In this document: in pieces, positions 1 to 5,435 of the stretch | How the letters are laid out: the number at the start of each line of letters is the position of its first letter | Numbering within the stretch: position 1 is the first letter of the stretch | DNA from: Spiro-02 sp964465155 | Lineage (GTDB): Bacteria > Spirochaetota > Spirochaetia > Sphaerochaetales > Sphaerochaetaceae | Reading direction: 5' to 3' | NCBI GenBank assembly: GCA_964465155.1 | Contig: CAYXIH010000080.1 | Location: 1 to 8,625, forward strand | Length of the DNA: 8,625 nt | Notes under the pieces: generated by a model | What the model was told of the DNA's origin: nothing | The model's database searches: none | What the model saw: only the letters and a program-made list of their open reading frames with translations | Made by a program: the position numbers and the translations under genes

Positions 1-14
1 TAATTTTTGGAACA

Positions 15-46
15 AAAATCCAGAGTTTTGACACTAAAATCCAGAG
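15..46 (+). repeat. Direct repeat pair AAAATCCAGAG, 21 bp apart
   Basis: Copies at 15-25 and 36-46 are identical over 11 bases, and both are followed by TTTTG (26-30 and 48-52, the second shifted by one base). A 21-bp period is two DNA helical turns, as seen for AraC-family half-sites. A TTGACA at 28-33 lies between them but has no matching -10 box. Confidence 0.4.
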
Positions 47-182
47 ATTTTGCAACATTTGTTCCATGGTTTAACGTGTTTAAGCAGGTTATTCCATGGT
101 AATTAAACGGTCGTTAACGCCATTTTAAATGTAAGCGACAAGTCGCCCAGTCACTTTCTTCAGTTTTGTTAGCGTCGAGCGG

Positions 183-239
183 AAACAACCACAAATAGCC
201 GGATTAAAACAACCAATGCAAGACAATAGAAAATAACCA
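183..239 (+). repeat. Three direct repeats AAA(C/T)AACCA at 24-bp spacing
   Basis: Copies start at 183, 207 and 231. Two are identical and the third differs by one base (C to T). The exact 24-bp period suggests protein binding sites in series. The last copy abuts the position expected for a -35 box relative to TATACT at 264-269, an arrangement typical of activator sites. The surrounding DNA is A-rich, so part of the similarity could be compositional. Confidence 0.5.
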
Positions 240-306
240 AAACAGAAATGGGACATGAGACCCTATACTGGTGGATATACCAAATCTGCCAAGTAAAGGA
301 GAACCC

Positions 307-486
307 ATGTCCCAAGCTATTACAAAGGACATACTATCACAAGCAGTAAAAGATGTTATAGCCAAGTTCGGCAAGATGAACCTTGCAGCGCCGACAGGAG
401 TCTTAGAAGTCGAACCCTACGTTCACGACGACAAATACCTTTCCTGCCTGCAATCCCGACATCTTTACCTTTGCACCGAAATCTAG
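307..486 (+). pseudogene. Short ORF, probably the 5' fragment of a truncated gene (59 residues)
   Basis: The ATG at 307 is preceded by a strong ribosome binding site (AAAGGAG at 295-301) with normal spacing, so translation is plausible. Residues 1-24 form a likely amphipathic helix (e.g. SQAVKDVIAKFGKM), followed by an Ala/Pro turn. From residue 33 (position 403) the ORF reads the antisense of the last 28 codons of the minus-strand barrel gene, codon against codon, and becomes Cys/Leu/Tyr-rich nonsense-like sequence. The break falls exactly at the neighbour's stop codon. I do not recognise the family. Either this is a gene start cut off by a rearrangement, or a real micro-protein that overlaps antisense. 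An in-frame start at 271 (ATA/GTG-type region) has no ribosome binding site and was not used. Confidence 0.4.
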
Positions 487-2604
487 CCAGATGTCTGGAT
501 CGACATATATTGACAGTCCTGCATTGAGTATTGAGTCAAACGTCTCGAATTTCTTCTCAACCTTTCCCTCATACCCAGTTCCACTTCCAAGTCGTACATC
601 GGCATACACGCTCATTCCAAACATGCCGGTACGGAAGGAGTAATACCCTCCAACCATGGCCGAGAGGGTGATCATCCGCATCATCTGGTCAGACGGTGTA
701 GATTTCTCCATGCTCATCATGCAATCCAGGGCTGGACCGCAATAGAAGTAGGGGATTGGAGACCATGCATACTCTGTCGATACCAGCATGCTGAGTCCCA
801 TGTCCCCGTTGCTGTCTTTTCCAAGATTGAGTCCATACCCGATGATGACGCCGTTTCGTTCAACGGGGGCATAGGATCTTGGGTTGTATTCATTCCAAAG
901 CGGTAGGTCTGTAGTTGATGATGTGCTTGCAGGGGTGCTTTGTTGTAGCACCACCGTCACGGATTCGCTTCTCTGTGGAATCTGTATTGCAGGGGTGGAG
1001 GTATAGGTGAATGCCACCTTGCGTGATTGGGAGCCCATTGTCATGATGGTCTTGGAATTGTCCAGCCTGGATACCTTCACCTTCGTAACAAATATATCAT
1101 AGGAGGAATCGGCAGAGCCGGGTTGCACATCGTAGTCGATCGTAGCGCGCAGTGCATTGCCACCCAACAGGAATGCCTGGAAGACCTCCACGTTGTTGAC
1201 ATAGGTGTCGTAGTCTTGCCCGATTGATGTGAAGGAAGGAAGTGTTTCCCCTGTGAGCTGTTCATAGGAGATATAGCCATCCAGTTGAATCGTCTTGCCA
1301 AAGAGCTTTGTCTTGATCGCAAACGGCCAAGCGCACCGTTCACCGTCATAGGAGTCTACCATGATCTTGAAATAGTCAGTAGTCGAGTCAAGGGTGTAGG
1401 AGCTTTTGGCGAGGGTATCAATATCATCATAGATGGAGTCCAATACCTGCTGGACCTGTGAGTCGACCGACTTCAGCAGCTGGTTCGCTATCGTTTGCTT
1501 TGCAGCGTCAATTTTCCCCTGCAGCTGTTCAATCTGCTGCTGTCGTTTCTGCACCGCTCTGGCCAGAGGCTGTCCGTTGGACATTTCTGCAGCAGGGTAG
1601 GGTTTGGTTTGGAGCGTCTCCAACTGTGCATTGAGGTCGGCTACCGAAGCGGAGAGCGAGTTTGTGACCTCTGCCTTGACTGTGAGCAGCATCTGCTCGT
1701 ATTTCCCCTTCTTTGACTCGATGGAATCTACCAGTTGTATGGCAGAGAGGGCGTTTGCATCCCTTCCTGCGTTGATGTTCCGCAACTGGGAGGCTACCTG
1801 GAAGTTCATGGAATCCAATTTCTGCTGGTTTTGTTGCTGGAGTCCTTGCATGGCCTCTTCTTGCCTGCGGATGTTCTCTTCGATGAAGAGTGCCTGTTGG
1901 CTCTTGTTTGCCTCAAGCTCCGCCTTTGCCTTCTGCAAGTCGTTGTAGGCAGCGCTCTGCAATGATGAAATAGTATTGGAATCGTACGAGCCAATGAGTG
2001 TCTCCAGGTCTGCCTGCTCTTCGGCCAGGAGCTCTTGGTAGGAGAGTTCCACACCGATGCGGGTCTTCTCCAGCTTGGGAATGTCCGTGTCCCCCAGTCG
2101 GACGGCAATGACACGATAGGTCTCGAACTTGGCGTAGTAGCTCAGCTGGGTAGCCAGGTTGCGCTTGCGCACCTGGTTGCTGGCCGAGTCGGAATAGGCA
2201 GCTGCCAGTTCCTCGATAGCCCGTTGTGTCTCGATGAGCTCCGCGTGGTACAATGGAATCGATGAATCGTCCAATGTAGCGGTGGAAGTCCAGGTTCCGT
2301 TCTTGTCCTGTGTTTCCTTGGTGCTGACACCCAGAAGCACCAGGTCGGTGGAGACATTTGAATTCTGAATATACGTACTCTTGTTTGTTGATCCATCCTG
2401 CGTGTCGATGGTATTGACCACTTCCATGGTGTTCACCGTGGAACGAATCTGGGTGGAAAGGCTGCGTAGCGCATCATCACGTGCTGCGTCCTGGGTCGAA
2501 CCTGTACCAGTTGCAACAATTGTCTGGGAAAAACAGGGAATGGCGATGGTGGCCAACAAGAGAAGCATGGCGAGCATGCTTCTCGCAATGAGTTTTGTAT
2601 ACAT
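403..2604 (-). CDS. Exported LPP20-like / coiled-coil / beta-barrel protein
   Basis: A 733-residue protein of unknown function, probably in the outer membrane. Residues 1-26 are a signal peptide: Lys/Arg n-region, LAMLLLLATIAI core, cleavage near CFS-Q. Cys24 follows Pro, so this is not a lipobox. Residues 27-170 resemble an LPP20-type domain (ATGTGSTQDAARDDALRSLS). Residues about 185-400 are Gln/Glu/Lys-rich and predicted coiled coil. About 410-555 look beta-rich, then comes a Ser/Thr linker (556-566). About 585-733 hold alternating hydrophobic strands and a terminal Phe, as in barrel proteins recognised by the BAM complex. I chose ATG 2604 over a GTG at 2649 because it gives a proper signal peptide and because a candidate promoter lies at 2640-2669; no clear Shine-Dalgarno precedes it. 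It is divergent from two lipoproteins carrying the same domain type. No terminator is visible after its stop. Confidence 0.8.
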   Translation of the reverse strand: MYTKLIARSMLAMLLLLATIAIPCFSQTIVATGTGSTQDAARDDALRSLSTQIRSTVNTMEVVNTIDTQDGSTNKSTYIQNSNVSTDLVLLGVSTKETQDKNGTWTSTATLDDSSIPLYHAELIETQRAIEELAAAYSDSASNQVRKRNLATQLSYYAKFETYRVIAVRLGDTDIPKLEKTRIGVELSYQELLAEEQADLETLIGSYDSNTISSLQSAAYNDLQKAKAELEANKSQQALFIEENIRRQEEAMQGLQQQNQQKLDSMNFQVASQLRNINAGRDANALSAIQLVDSIESKKGKYEQMLLTVKAEVTNSLSASVADLNAQLETLQTKPYPAAEMSNGQPLARAVQKRQQQIEQLQGKIDAAKQTIANQLLKSVDSQVQQVLDSIYDDIDTLAKSSYTLDSTTDYFKIMVDSYDGERCAWPFAIKTKLFGKTIQLDGYISYEQLTGETLPSFTSIGQDYDTYVNNVEVFQAFLLGGNALRATIDYDVQPGSADSSYDIFVTKVKVSRLDNSKTIMTMGSQSRKVAFTYTSTPAIQIPQRSESVTVVLQQSTPASTSSTTDLPLWNEYNPRSYAPVERNGVIIGYGLNLGKDSNGDMGLSMLVSTEYAWSPIPYFYCGPALDCMMSMEKSTPSDQMMRMITLSAMVGGYYSFRTGMFGMSVYADVRLGSGTGYEGKVEKKFETFDSILNAGLSIYVDPDIWLDFGAKVKMSGLQAGKVFVVVNVGFDF

Positions 2605-2664
2605 GTGGCAAATCGTAATTCGTATTCTCTGGGTTGTAAATAGTAGCACATGGTGGTGGTTGGC

Positions 2665-2692
2665 TTGAATTCTCGGTAAAACTTTATATACT
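2665..2692 (+). promoter_or_regulatory. Sigma-70-like promoter of the lipoprotein operon
   Basis: TTGAAT at 2665-2670 and TATACT at 2687-2692 with a 16-bp spacer. It is followed by a short leader of about 50 nt to the ATG at 2748. Confidence 0.55.
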
Positions 2693-2708
2693 GTGAGTGG
2701 TACCAGAT

Positions 2709-2725
2709 ATTTCCCATAGGGAAAT
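2709..2725 (+). promoter_or_regulatory. Perfect 7-bp hairpin in the 5' leader
   Basis: ATTTCCC and GGGAAAT flank a 3-base ATA loop. It sits about 10 nt after the inferred transcription start and 8 nt before the ribosome binding site (AAGGGAG, 2734-2740). It could be an operator or an mRNA-stabilising 5' stem. No T-run follows, so it is not a terminator. Confidence 0.4.
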
Positions 2726-2747
2726 TCTCATACAAGGGAGTCAATGT

Positions 2748-3341
2748 ATGAAGCGTTTTAATGGTGTCTTGCTGGTTTTGTCGGTCTTGTTGCTGATGGC
2801 AGGGTGTGCATCTGCCCCCAAGCAAGAGGTGAAGGTTGCTGTACCTGCCCCACAATCGTTGGTCATAGGCGCCGAAGGTGTCCCCCAGCCAAGTTGGGTC
2901 TACAAGTCCACTGCAAGCGATGACATGCATTATGAAACAGGCTACGGCATGATGAGCAACCGTCAGAATTCAATCAAGAAGGCCACAGTCGAGGCCAAGA
3001 ACAAGATAGCTGAATGGATCAACACCAATGTCAATGAGGTGGTGGTCTCATATGTCAACGACGCAGGTTCCGATACAAGCCGCCAAGCCATCGATGCCAT
3101 GGAGATCGTAAGCAAGCAGGTTGCACAGGCTTCCTTGTATGGTGTGACGACCGAGGACATCTGGGTGGATGCCGATGGTGGTGTCTGGGTGTTGTGCAAG
3201 CTGCCGCTGGAGAATGTCCAGAAGAGCTTTGACGATGCATCGAAGGTCTTGGCTGAGACCTTCCAGGAGAATGAGGCAGCTGTTGCAGCCAACGCAAAGA
3301 TGCAGGAGGCGTTTGCCCGTCTGATGGACGCCACCAACTAA
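2748..3341 (+). CDS. LPP20-family lipoprotein (first of two paralogues)
   Basis: A 197-residue lipoprotein of unknown function. A signal sequence (MKRFNGVLLVLSVLLL) ends in a lipobox with Cys20 (LMAGC), so the mature protein is lipid-anchored, probably in the periplasm-facing or outer membrane. The region from about 48 to 165 has the LPP20 pattern: PSW at 48-50, a GYG turn at 65-67, a helix rich in Ala/Lys (about 76-95), and DIWVDADGGVWVLCKLP (137-153). The C-terminus is a helical Ala/Glu/Lys tail. ATG 2748 was chosen over an upstream in-frame start at 2697 because AAGGGAG lies 7 nt before it and the lipoprotein signal starts there. It leads an operon, 13 bp upstream of a paralogue. The family assignment rests on pattern recognition. 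Confidence 0.85.
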   Translation: MKRFNGVLLVLSVLLLMAGCASAPKQEVKVAVPAPQSLVIGAEGVPQPSWVYKSTASDDMHYETGYGMMSNRQNSIKKATVEAKNKIAEWINTNVNEVVVSYVNDAGSDTSRQAIDAMEIVSKQVAQASLYGVTTEDIWVDADGGVWVLCKLPLENVQKSFDDASKVLAETFQENEAAVAANAKMQEAFARLMDATN

Positions 3342-3354
3342 CGGAGGGATGATG

Positions 3355-3900
3355 ATGAAGAGATCCGTGTTGCTGGTGTTGTTGGCATGTGCACTGGTGA
3401 TGGTCACCAGCTGTGCCTCCACACCCGAAGCAAATCCCGATGGCTCGCCGTATTGGACGACCCATGTACCCACGTCCGGCTCCAAGTTCTATGGAGTGGG
3501 GTATGGCAAGCTCTCGACGAAATACAATAGCCAGCTCAAGGCAGAGGCAGGGGCACGGGATGCAATCTCCCGGGCAGTCTCTACACAGATGAAGAGCATG
3601 CTCACCAATTTTGAGACCGAGGCACAGAACCGCGGGCTCTCTGCAGAGGCGTTGGGCGCATTCGAGACCATCTCCGTGCAGGTGGTGAATCTCTCGCTCC
3701 GGGGTGTCGTGATCGAGGAGACGTGGCTTGACCCAGATGGTGCCATGTGGGCATTGGCGTCATTCCCGACCAAGAACCTCAAGGATGCGATCAAGAGCGA
3801 GCAGGAAGCTTTGCAGGGTATGGGTGAGAAACCACTTACCGAAGCACAGATGCAACAGATCCAGTCCATGCTGCAAGTATGGTCGGATTCCGTGGAGTAA
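3355..3900 (+). CDS. LPP20-family lipoprotein (second paralogue)
   Basis: A 181-residue lipoprotein, clearly paralogous to the preceding one. The signal peptide ends in VTSC with Cys20 as the lipidation site. The domain region (about 32-150) has YWTTHVP, FYGVGYGKLS (45-54), a helix with AGARDAISRAV (65-75), and ETWLDPDGAMWALASFP (122-138). This matches DIWVDADGGVWVLCKLP in its neighbour. Three tandem ATGs occur at 3349, 3352 and 3355; I chose 3355 because it leaves a 6-nt spacer after GGAGGG (3343-3348). The gap after the first lipoprotein is 13 bp and the gap to the acetyltransferase 4 bp, so the three are almost certainly one transcript. The exact role is unknown. Confidence 0.85.
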   Translation: MKRSVLLVLLACALVMVTSCASTPEANPDGSPYWTTHVPTSGSKFYGVGYGKLSTKYNSQLKAEAGARDAISRAVSTQMKSMLTNFETEAQNRGLSAEALGAFETISVQVVNLSLRGVVIEETWLDPDGAMWALASFPTKNLKDAIKSEQEALQGMGEKPLTEAQMQQIQSMLQVWSDSVE

Positions 3901-3904
3901 CCGT

Positions 3905-4711
3905 ATGTTTGAACGGATTGATGGTGCGCAGGAACAACTTCTGCGCACCTATTTGTCTCTGGAGCCTGCAATGAATTTGTTCCTCCAGGGAGATTTGGAA
4001 AACTTTGGGTTGGATGGTGAGATCTTCACAGTCTTTGCCAATGTCCGCCCCGATGGCAGCTGGGACAGCATTGCCTGTCGCTATCGCAAGGATTTTATTG
4101 TCTATAGCACGGAAGATTCCTTCGATGTGGATGCACTGGTGGATTTCTTGAAAGAACAACCAGCCATACGGATGATCAGTGGCAAGTATTCCATTGTGTC
4201 CCAGCTTGCCAATTGGTATCCGTCTTGGCGGCTGCGCGATACTACCATGTGCCGTTGTACCGAATTGCTGGGATCGGATGTGGATGTAGCTTCCGCAACC
4301 GTCAGGAAACTTGGGGCAGGGGATGCCGATGCAATGTTTGACCTGCTGGTCTCCATACCGGAGTTTGCAAGTGCCTACACTGGGAGGGGTCGTCAGGCAG
4401 TGGTGGATGAGATAGTCCTTGACCTGACACAGACTGGCATGGGATATGGTGCGTTCGTGGAGGGGCAGTTGGTATGCAGCGCCTACACCAGCGCCCAATG
4501 CAGCACTGGTGCCATGGTCATTGGAGTCGGTACCGATATCCGATTCCGCCATAGGGGGCTGGCACGGGCAGTAGTGCGGAGCCTCTGCCGCCAGAACTTC
4601 TTGGAGGAGCGGCAGTTTCTTTCGCTGTTCTACAACAACCCAGATGCAGGAAGAATCTACTTAAGCATTGGGTTCGTGCCAGTGGGACAGTGGGGAATGC
4701 TCGGTCAGTAG
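3905..4711 (+). CDS. GNAT-family N-acetyltransferase
   Basis: A 268-residue protein with a GCN5-related acetyltransferase domain in its C-terminal half (about 133-268), expected to transfer acetyl from acetyl-CoA to an unknown amine. The acetyl-CoA pyrophosphate-binding motif A is seen at 215-220 (RHRGLA, fitting R/Q-x-x-G-x-G/A), preceded by the beta strand IGVGTDI. Motif B-like NNPDAGRIYLSIGF spans 244-257. The N-terminal 130 residues (about 36-70 beta-rich, SWDSIACRYRKDFIVY) match no family I can name and may bind the acceptor. There is no signal peptide, so it is cytosolic, although it is co-transcribed with two lipoproteins (4-bp gap). GGAG at 3894-3897 precedes the ATG by 7 nt. Its stop overlaps that of the convergent deaminase by 7 bp. 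Confidence 0.85.
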   Translation: MFERIDGAQEQLLRTYLSLEPAMNLFLQGDLENFGLDGEIFTVFANVRPDGSWDSIACRYRKDFIVYSTEDSFDVDALVDFLKEQPAIRMISGKYSIVSQLANWYPSWRLRDTTMCRCTELLGSDVDVASATVRKLGAGDADAMFDLLVSIPEFASAYTGRGRQAVVDEIVLDLTQTGMGYGAFVEGQLVCSAYTSAQCSTGAMVIGVGTDIRFRHRGLARAVVRSLCRQNFLEERQFLSLFYNNPDAGRIYLSIGFVPVGQWGMLGQ

Positions 4712-5190
4712 ACTGTCTTCTCCTCCTGCTGATATTGCTCGAAGAGCTTGATGCATTGGTCATGGCCTACCTGGTCGATATGTACCAGGCCAGGCTCCTT
4801 GCGTCCTTCCGACTCAAGGTATTCATACATGAAATCATCTCGGAATCCAATGTCGTCGGCCTCTTGTGGGGTACAGCCATAGTGCACCACCTTGATGTTT
4901 GCCCAGATGATTGCCGACAGGCACATGGGACAGGGATATCCAGTTGCGTAGATCTCACATCCGCTGAGGTCATGCGTACCGAGCACCTCACCTGCCTTGC
5001 GTATTGCGTTGACCTCGGCGTGGGCTGTCGCGTCATGGTCTCCCAAGACTGTGTTGCTCGCCACCGCGATGATCTTTCCACCTTTTGTGATGGCGGATCC
5101 AAAGGGGCCGCCGATTCCCTGCTGCATGGTTTTGTTTGCCTCTGAAACTGCAAGTCGCATGGCCTCATGGTCAATATGTCGTTCGCACAT
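4705..5190 (-). CDS. guaD: Guanine deaminase-like zinc deaminase
   Basis: A 161-residue cytidine/deoxycytidylate-deaminase-fold enzyme, closest by eye to bacterial guanine deaminase (guanine to xanthine plus ammonia; B. subtilis GuaD is about 156 residues). Key features are the GIGGPFGSAI start (25-34), the zinc and proton-shuttle motif H57-A-E59, and the PCPMC zinc cysteines 87 and 90. Downstream, IIWANIKVVHYGCTPQEADDIGFRDDF also resembles GuaD. The residue before PC is Tyr85 (GYPCPMC), where GuaD and TadA have Glu. The start at 5190 was chosen because GGAGG (5203-5199) lies 8 nt upstream; longer starts at 5205 and 5220 add nothing conserved. It is divergent from gadCB, so its released ammonia could matter in acid stress, an inference only. 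Substrate preference for guanine is not proven. Confidence 0.85.
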   Translation of the reverse strand: MCERHIDHEAMRLAVSEANKTMQQGIGGPFGSAITKGGKIIAVASNTVLGDHDATAHAEVNAIRKAGEVLGTHDLSGCEIYATGYPCPMCLSAIIWANIKVVHYGCTPQEADDIGFRDDFMYEYLESEGRKEPGLVHIDQVGHDQCIKLFEQYQQEEKTVY

Positions 5191-5261
5191 GGATGTTTCC
5201 TCCATCACAGACGATATCACCGAATATGCATGTGGACAATGTCAAAACATACTCTTTTGTC

Positions 5262-5318
5262 AGACTACAATACTTTGATTCTGTAAAAAATAAAGACATA
5301 TCTTTTATTATGTAGTCT
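5262..5318. repeat. 57-bp nested inverted repeat upstream of gadC
   Basis: Perfect 8-bp arms AGACTACA (5262-5269) and TGTAGTCT (5311-5318) enclose an inner AT-rich palindrome, AATAAAGA/TCTTTTATT (about 5289-5309, loop CATA, one extra T). The arms are 41 bp apart. This could be a pair of operator sites for a dimeric regulator shared by guaD and gadCB, or a structured RNA in the leader. No long T-run follows, so a terminator is unlikely. Confidence 0.5.
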
Positions 5319-5360
5319 TGTAAATTGCTGTTTTGCAACATTTTACATTATTTGATTGCC

Positions 5361-5397
5361 CCTCTCTATATACCGTTGGTACTTTACCAGCGAGAGG
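5361..5397 (+). promoter_or_regulatory. Nested stem-loop in the gadC leader
   Basis: An inner stem, GTTGGTA (5375-5381) with TACCAGC (5385-5391), has a CTT loop and one wobble pair. An outer stem pairs CCTCTC (5361-5366) with GAGAGG (5392-5397), with TATATACC bulged on the 5' side. If the transcript starts upstream, this leader structure lies about 30 nt before the gadC ribosome binding site. If TATATA is a -10 box, the structure is DNA-level only. The sequence does not decide between these. Confidence 0.3.
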
Positions 5398-5422
5398 AAA
5401 GAGAAGAAAAAACTGTTCGTTT

Positions 5423-5429
5423 GGGGGGG
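5423..5429 (+). promoter_or_regulatory. G7 tract serving as gadC ribosome binding site
   Basis: Seven consecutive G lie 6 nt before ATG 5436. Gs can pair with the CCUCC anti-Shine-Dalgarno through G-C and G-U pairs, and no other ribosome binding site is near. A homopolymeric tract of this kind can slip in replication and change spacing. Confidence 0.5.
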
Positions 5430-5435
5430 TTGATT

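Larger units (their letters stand above)
1..306 (+). promoter_or_regulatory. AT-rich regulatory region with three sets of spaced direct repeats
   Basis: No coding region is supported here on either strand. Three repeat sets are visible. AAAATCCAGAG occurs at 15-25 and 36-46 (21 bp period), each followed by TTTTG. TTCCATGGT occurs at 62-70 and 92-100 (30 bp period), with a CCATGG palindrome inside. AAA(C/T)AACCA occurs at 183-191, 207-215 and 231-239 (exact 24 bp period). A perfect 8-bp palindrome CGTTAACG lies at 112-119 and GCGACAAGTCGC at 135-146. A -10-like TATACT is at 264-269 with no good -35, and the third AAATAACCA copy ends just where a -35 would begin. I infer an activator-dependent promoter reading rightward into the ORF at 307. 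The regulator is unknown. Confidence 0.45.
2605..2747. promoter_or_regulatory. Divergent promoter region between barrel protein and lipoprotein operon
   Basis: On the plus strand TTGAAT (2665-2670) and TATACT (2687-2692) are separated by 16 bp, a good sigma-70-like promoter for the lipoprotein operon with a start near 2699. On the minus strand a weaker pair, TTCAAG (2669-2664) and TACTAT (2645-2640) with an 18-bp spacer, could serve the barrel gene. The two -35 boxes overlap, so the two transcripts may compete or share control. A perfect 7-bp hairpin follows at 2709-2725. Confidence 0.5.
5191..5435. promoter_or_regulatory. Divergent intergenic leader between guaD and gadC
   Basis: The stretch is AT-rich and gene-free. 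It holds a long inverted repeat at 5262-5318, a small hairpin at 5329-5340 (TGTT/AACA), a nested hairpin at 5361-5397, a purine-rich run (5392-5410) and a G7 tract (5423-5429). A weak plus-strand promoter for gadC could use TTACAT (5343-5348) with TATATA (5367-5372), 18 bp apart. TTGACA on the minus strand (5245-5240) has no good -10 for guaD. I cannot assign a promoter with confidence. Confidence 0.4.

Noticed and set aside
4..18. TTTTTG/CAAAAA hairpin as a terminator of an upstream gene
   Set aside because: The stem is only A-T plus one G-C pair with a 3-nt loop, and no gene end is visible.
28..33. TTGACA as a -35 box near the left edge
   Set aside because: Nothing like a -10 box lies 15-19 bp downstream.
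2604..2649. Upstream GTG start at 2649 for the barrel protein
   Set aside because: It would put 15 extra residues before a good signal peptide, has no ribosome binding site, and lies upstream of the candidate transcript start.
3836..4552. Minus-strand ORF of 238 codons over the acetyltransferase
   Set aside because: Antisense to a recognised GNAT gene; no start signal and no recognisable domain.
5325..5435. In-frame upstream extension of gadC
   Set aside because: It adds 37 residues without similarity to GadC, lies over the leader hairpin and has no ribosome binding site.
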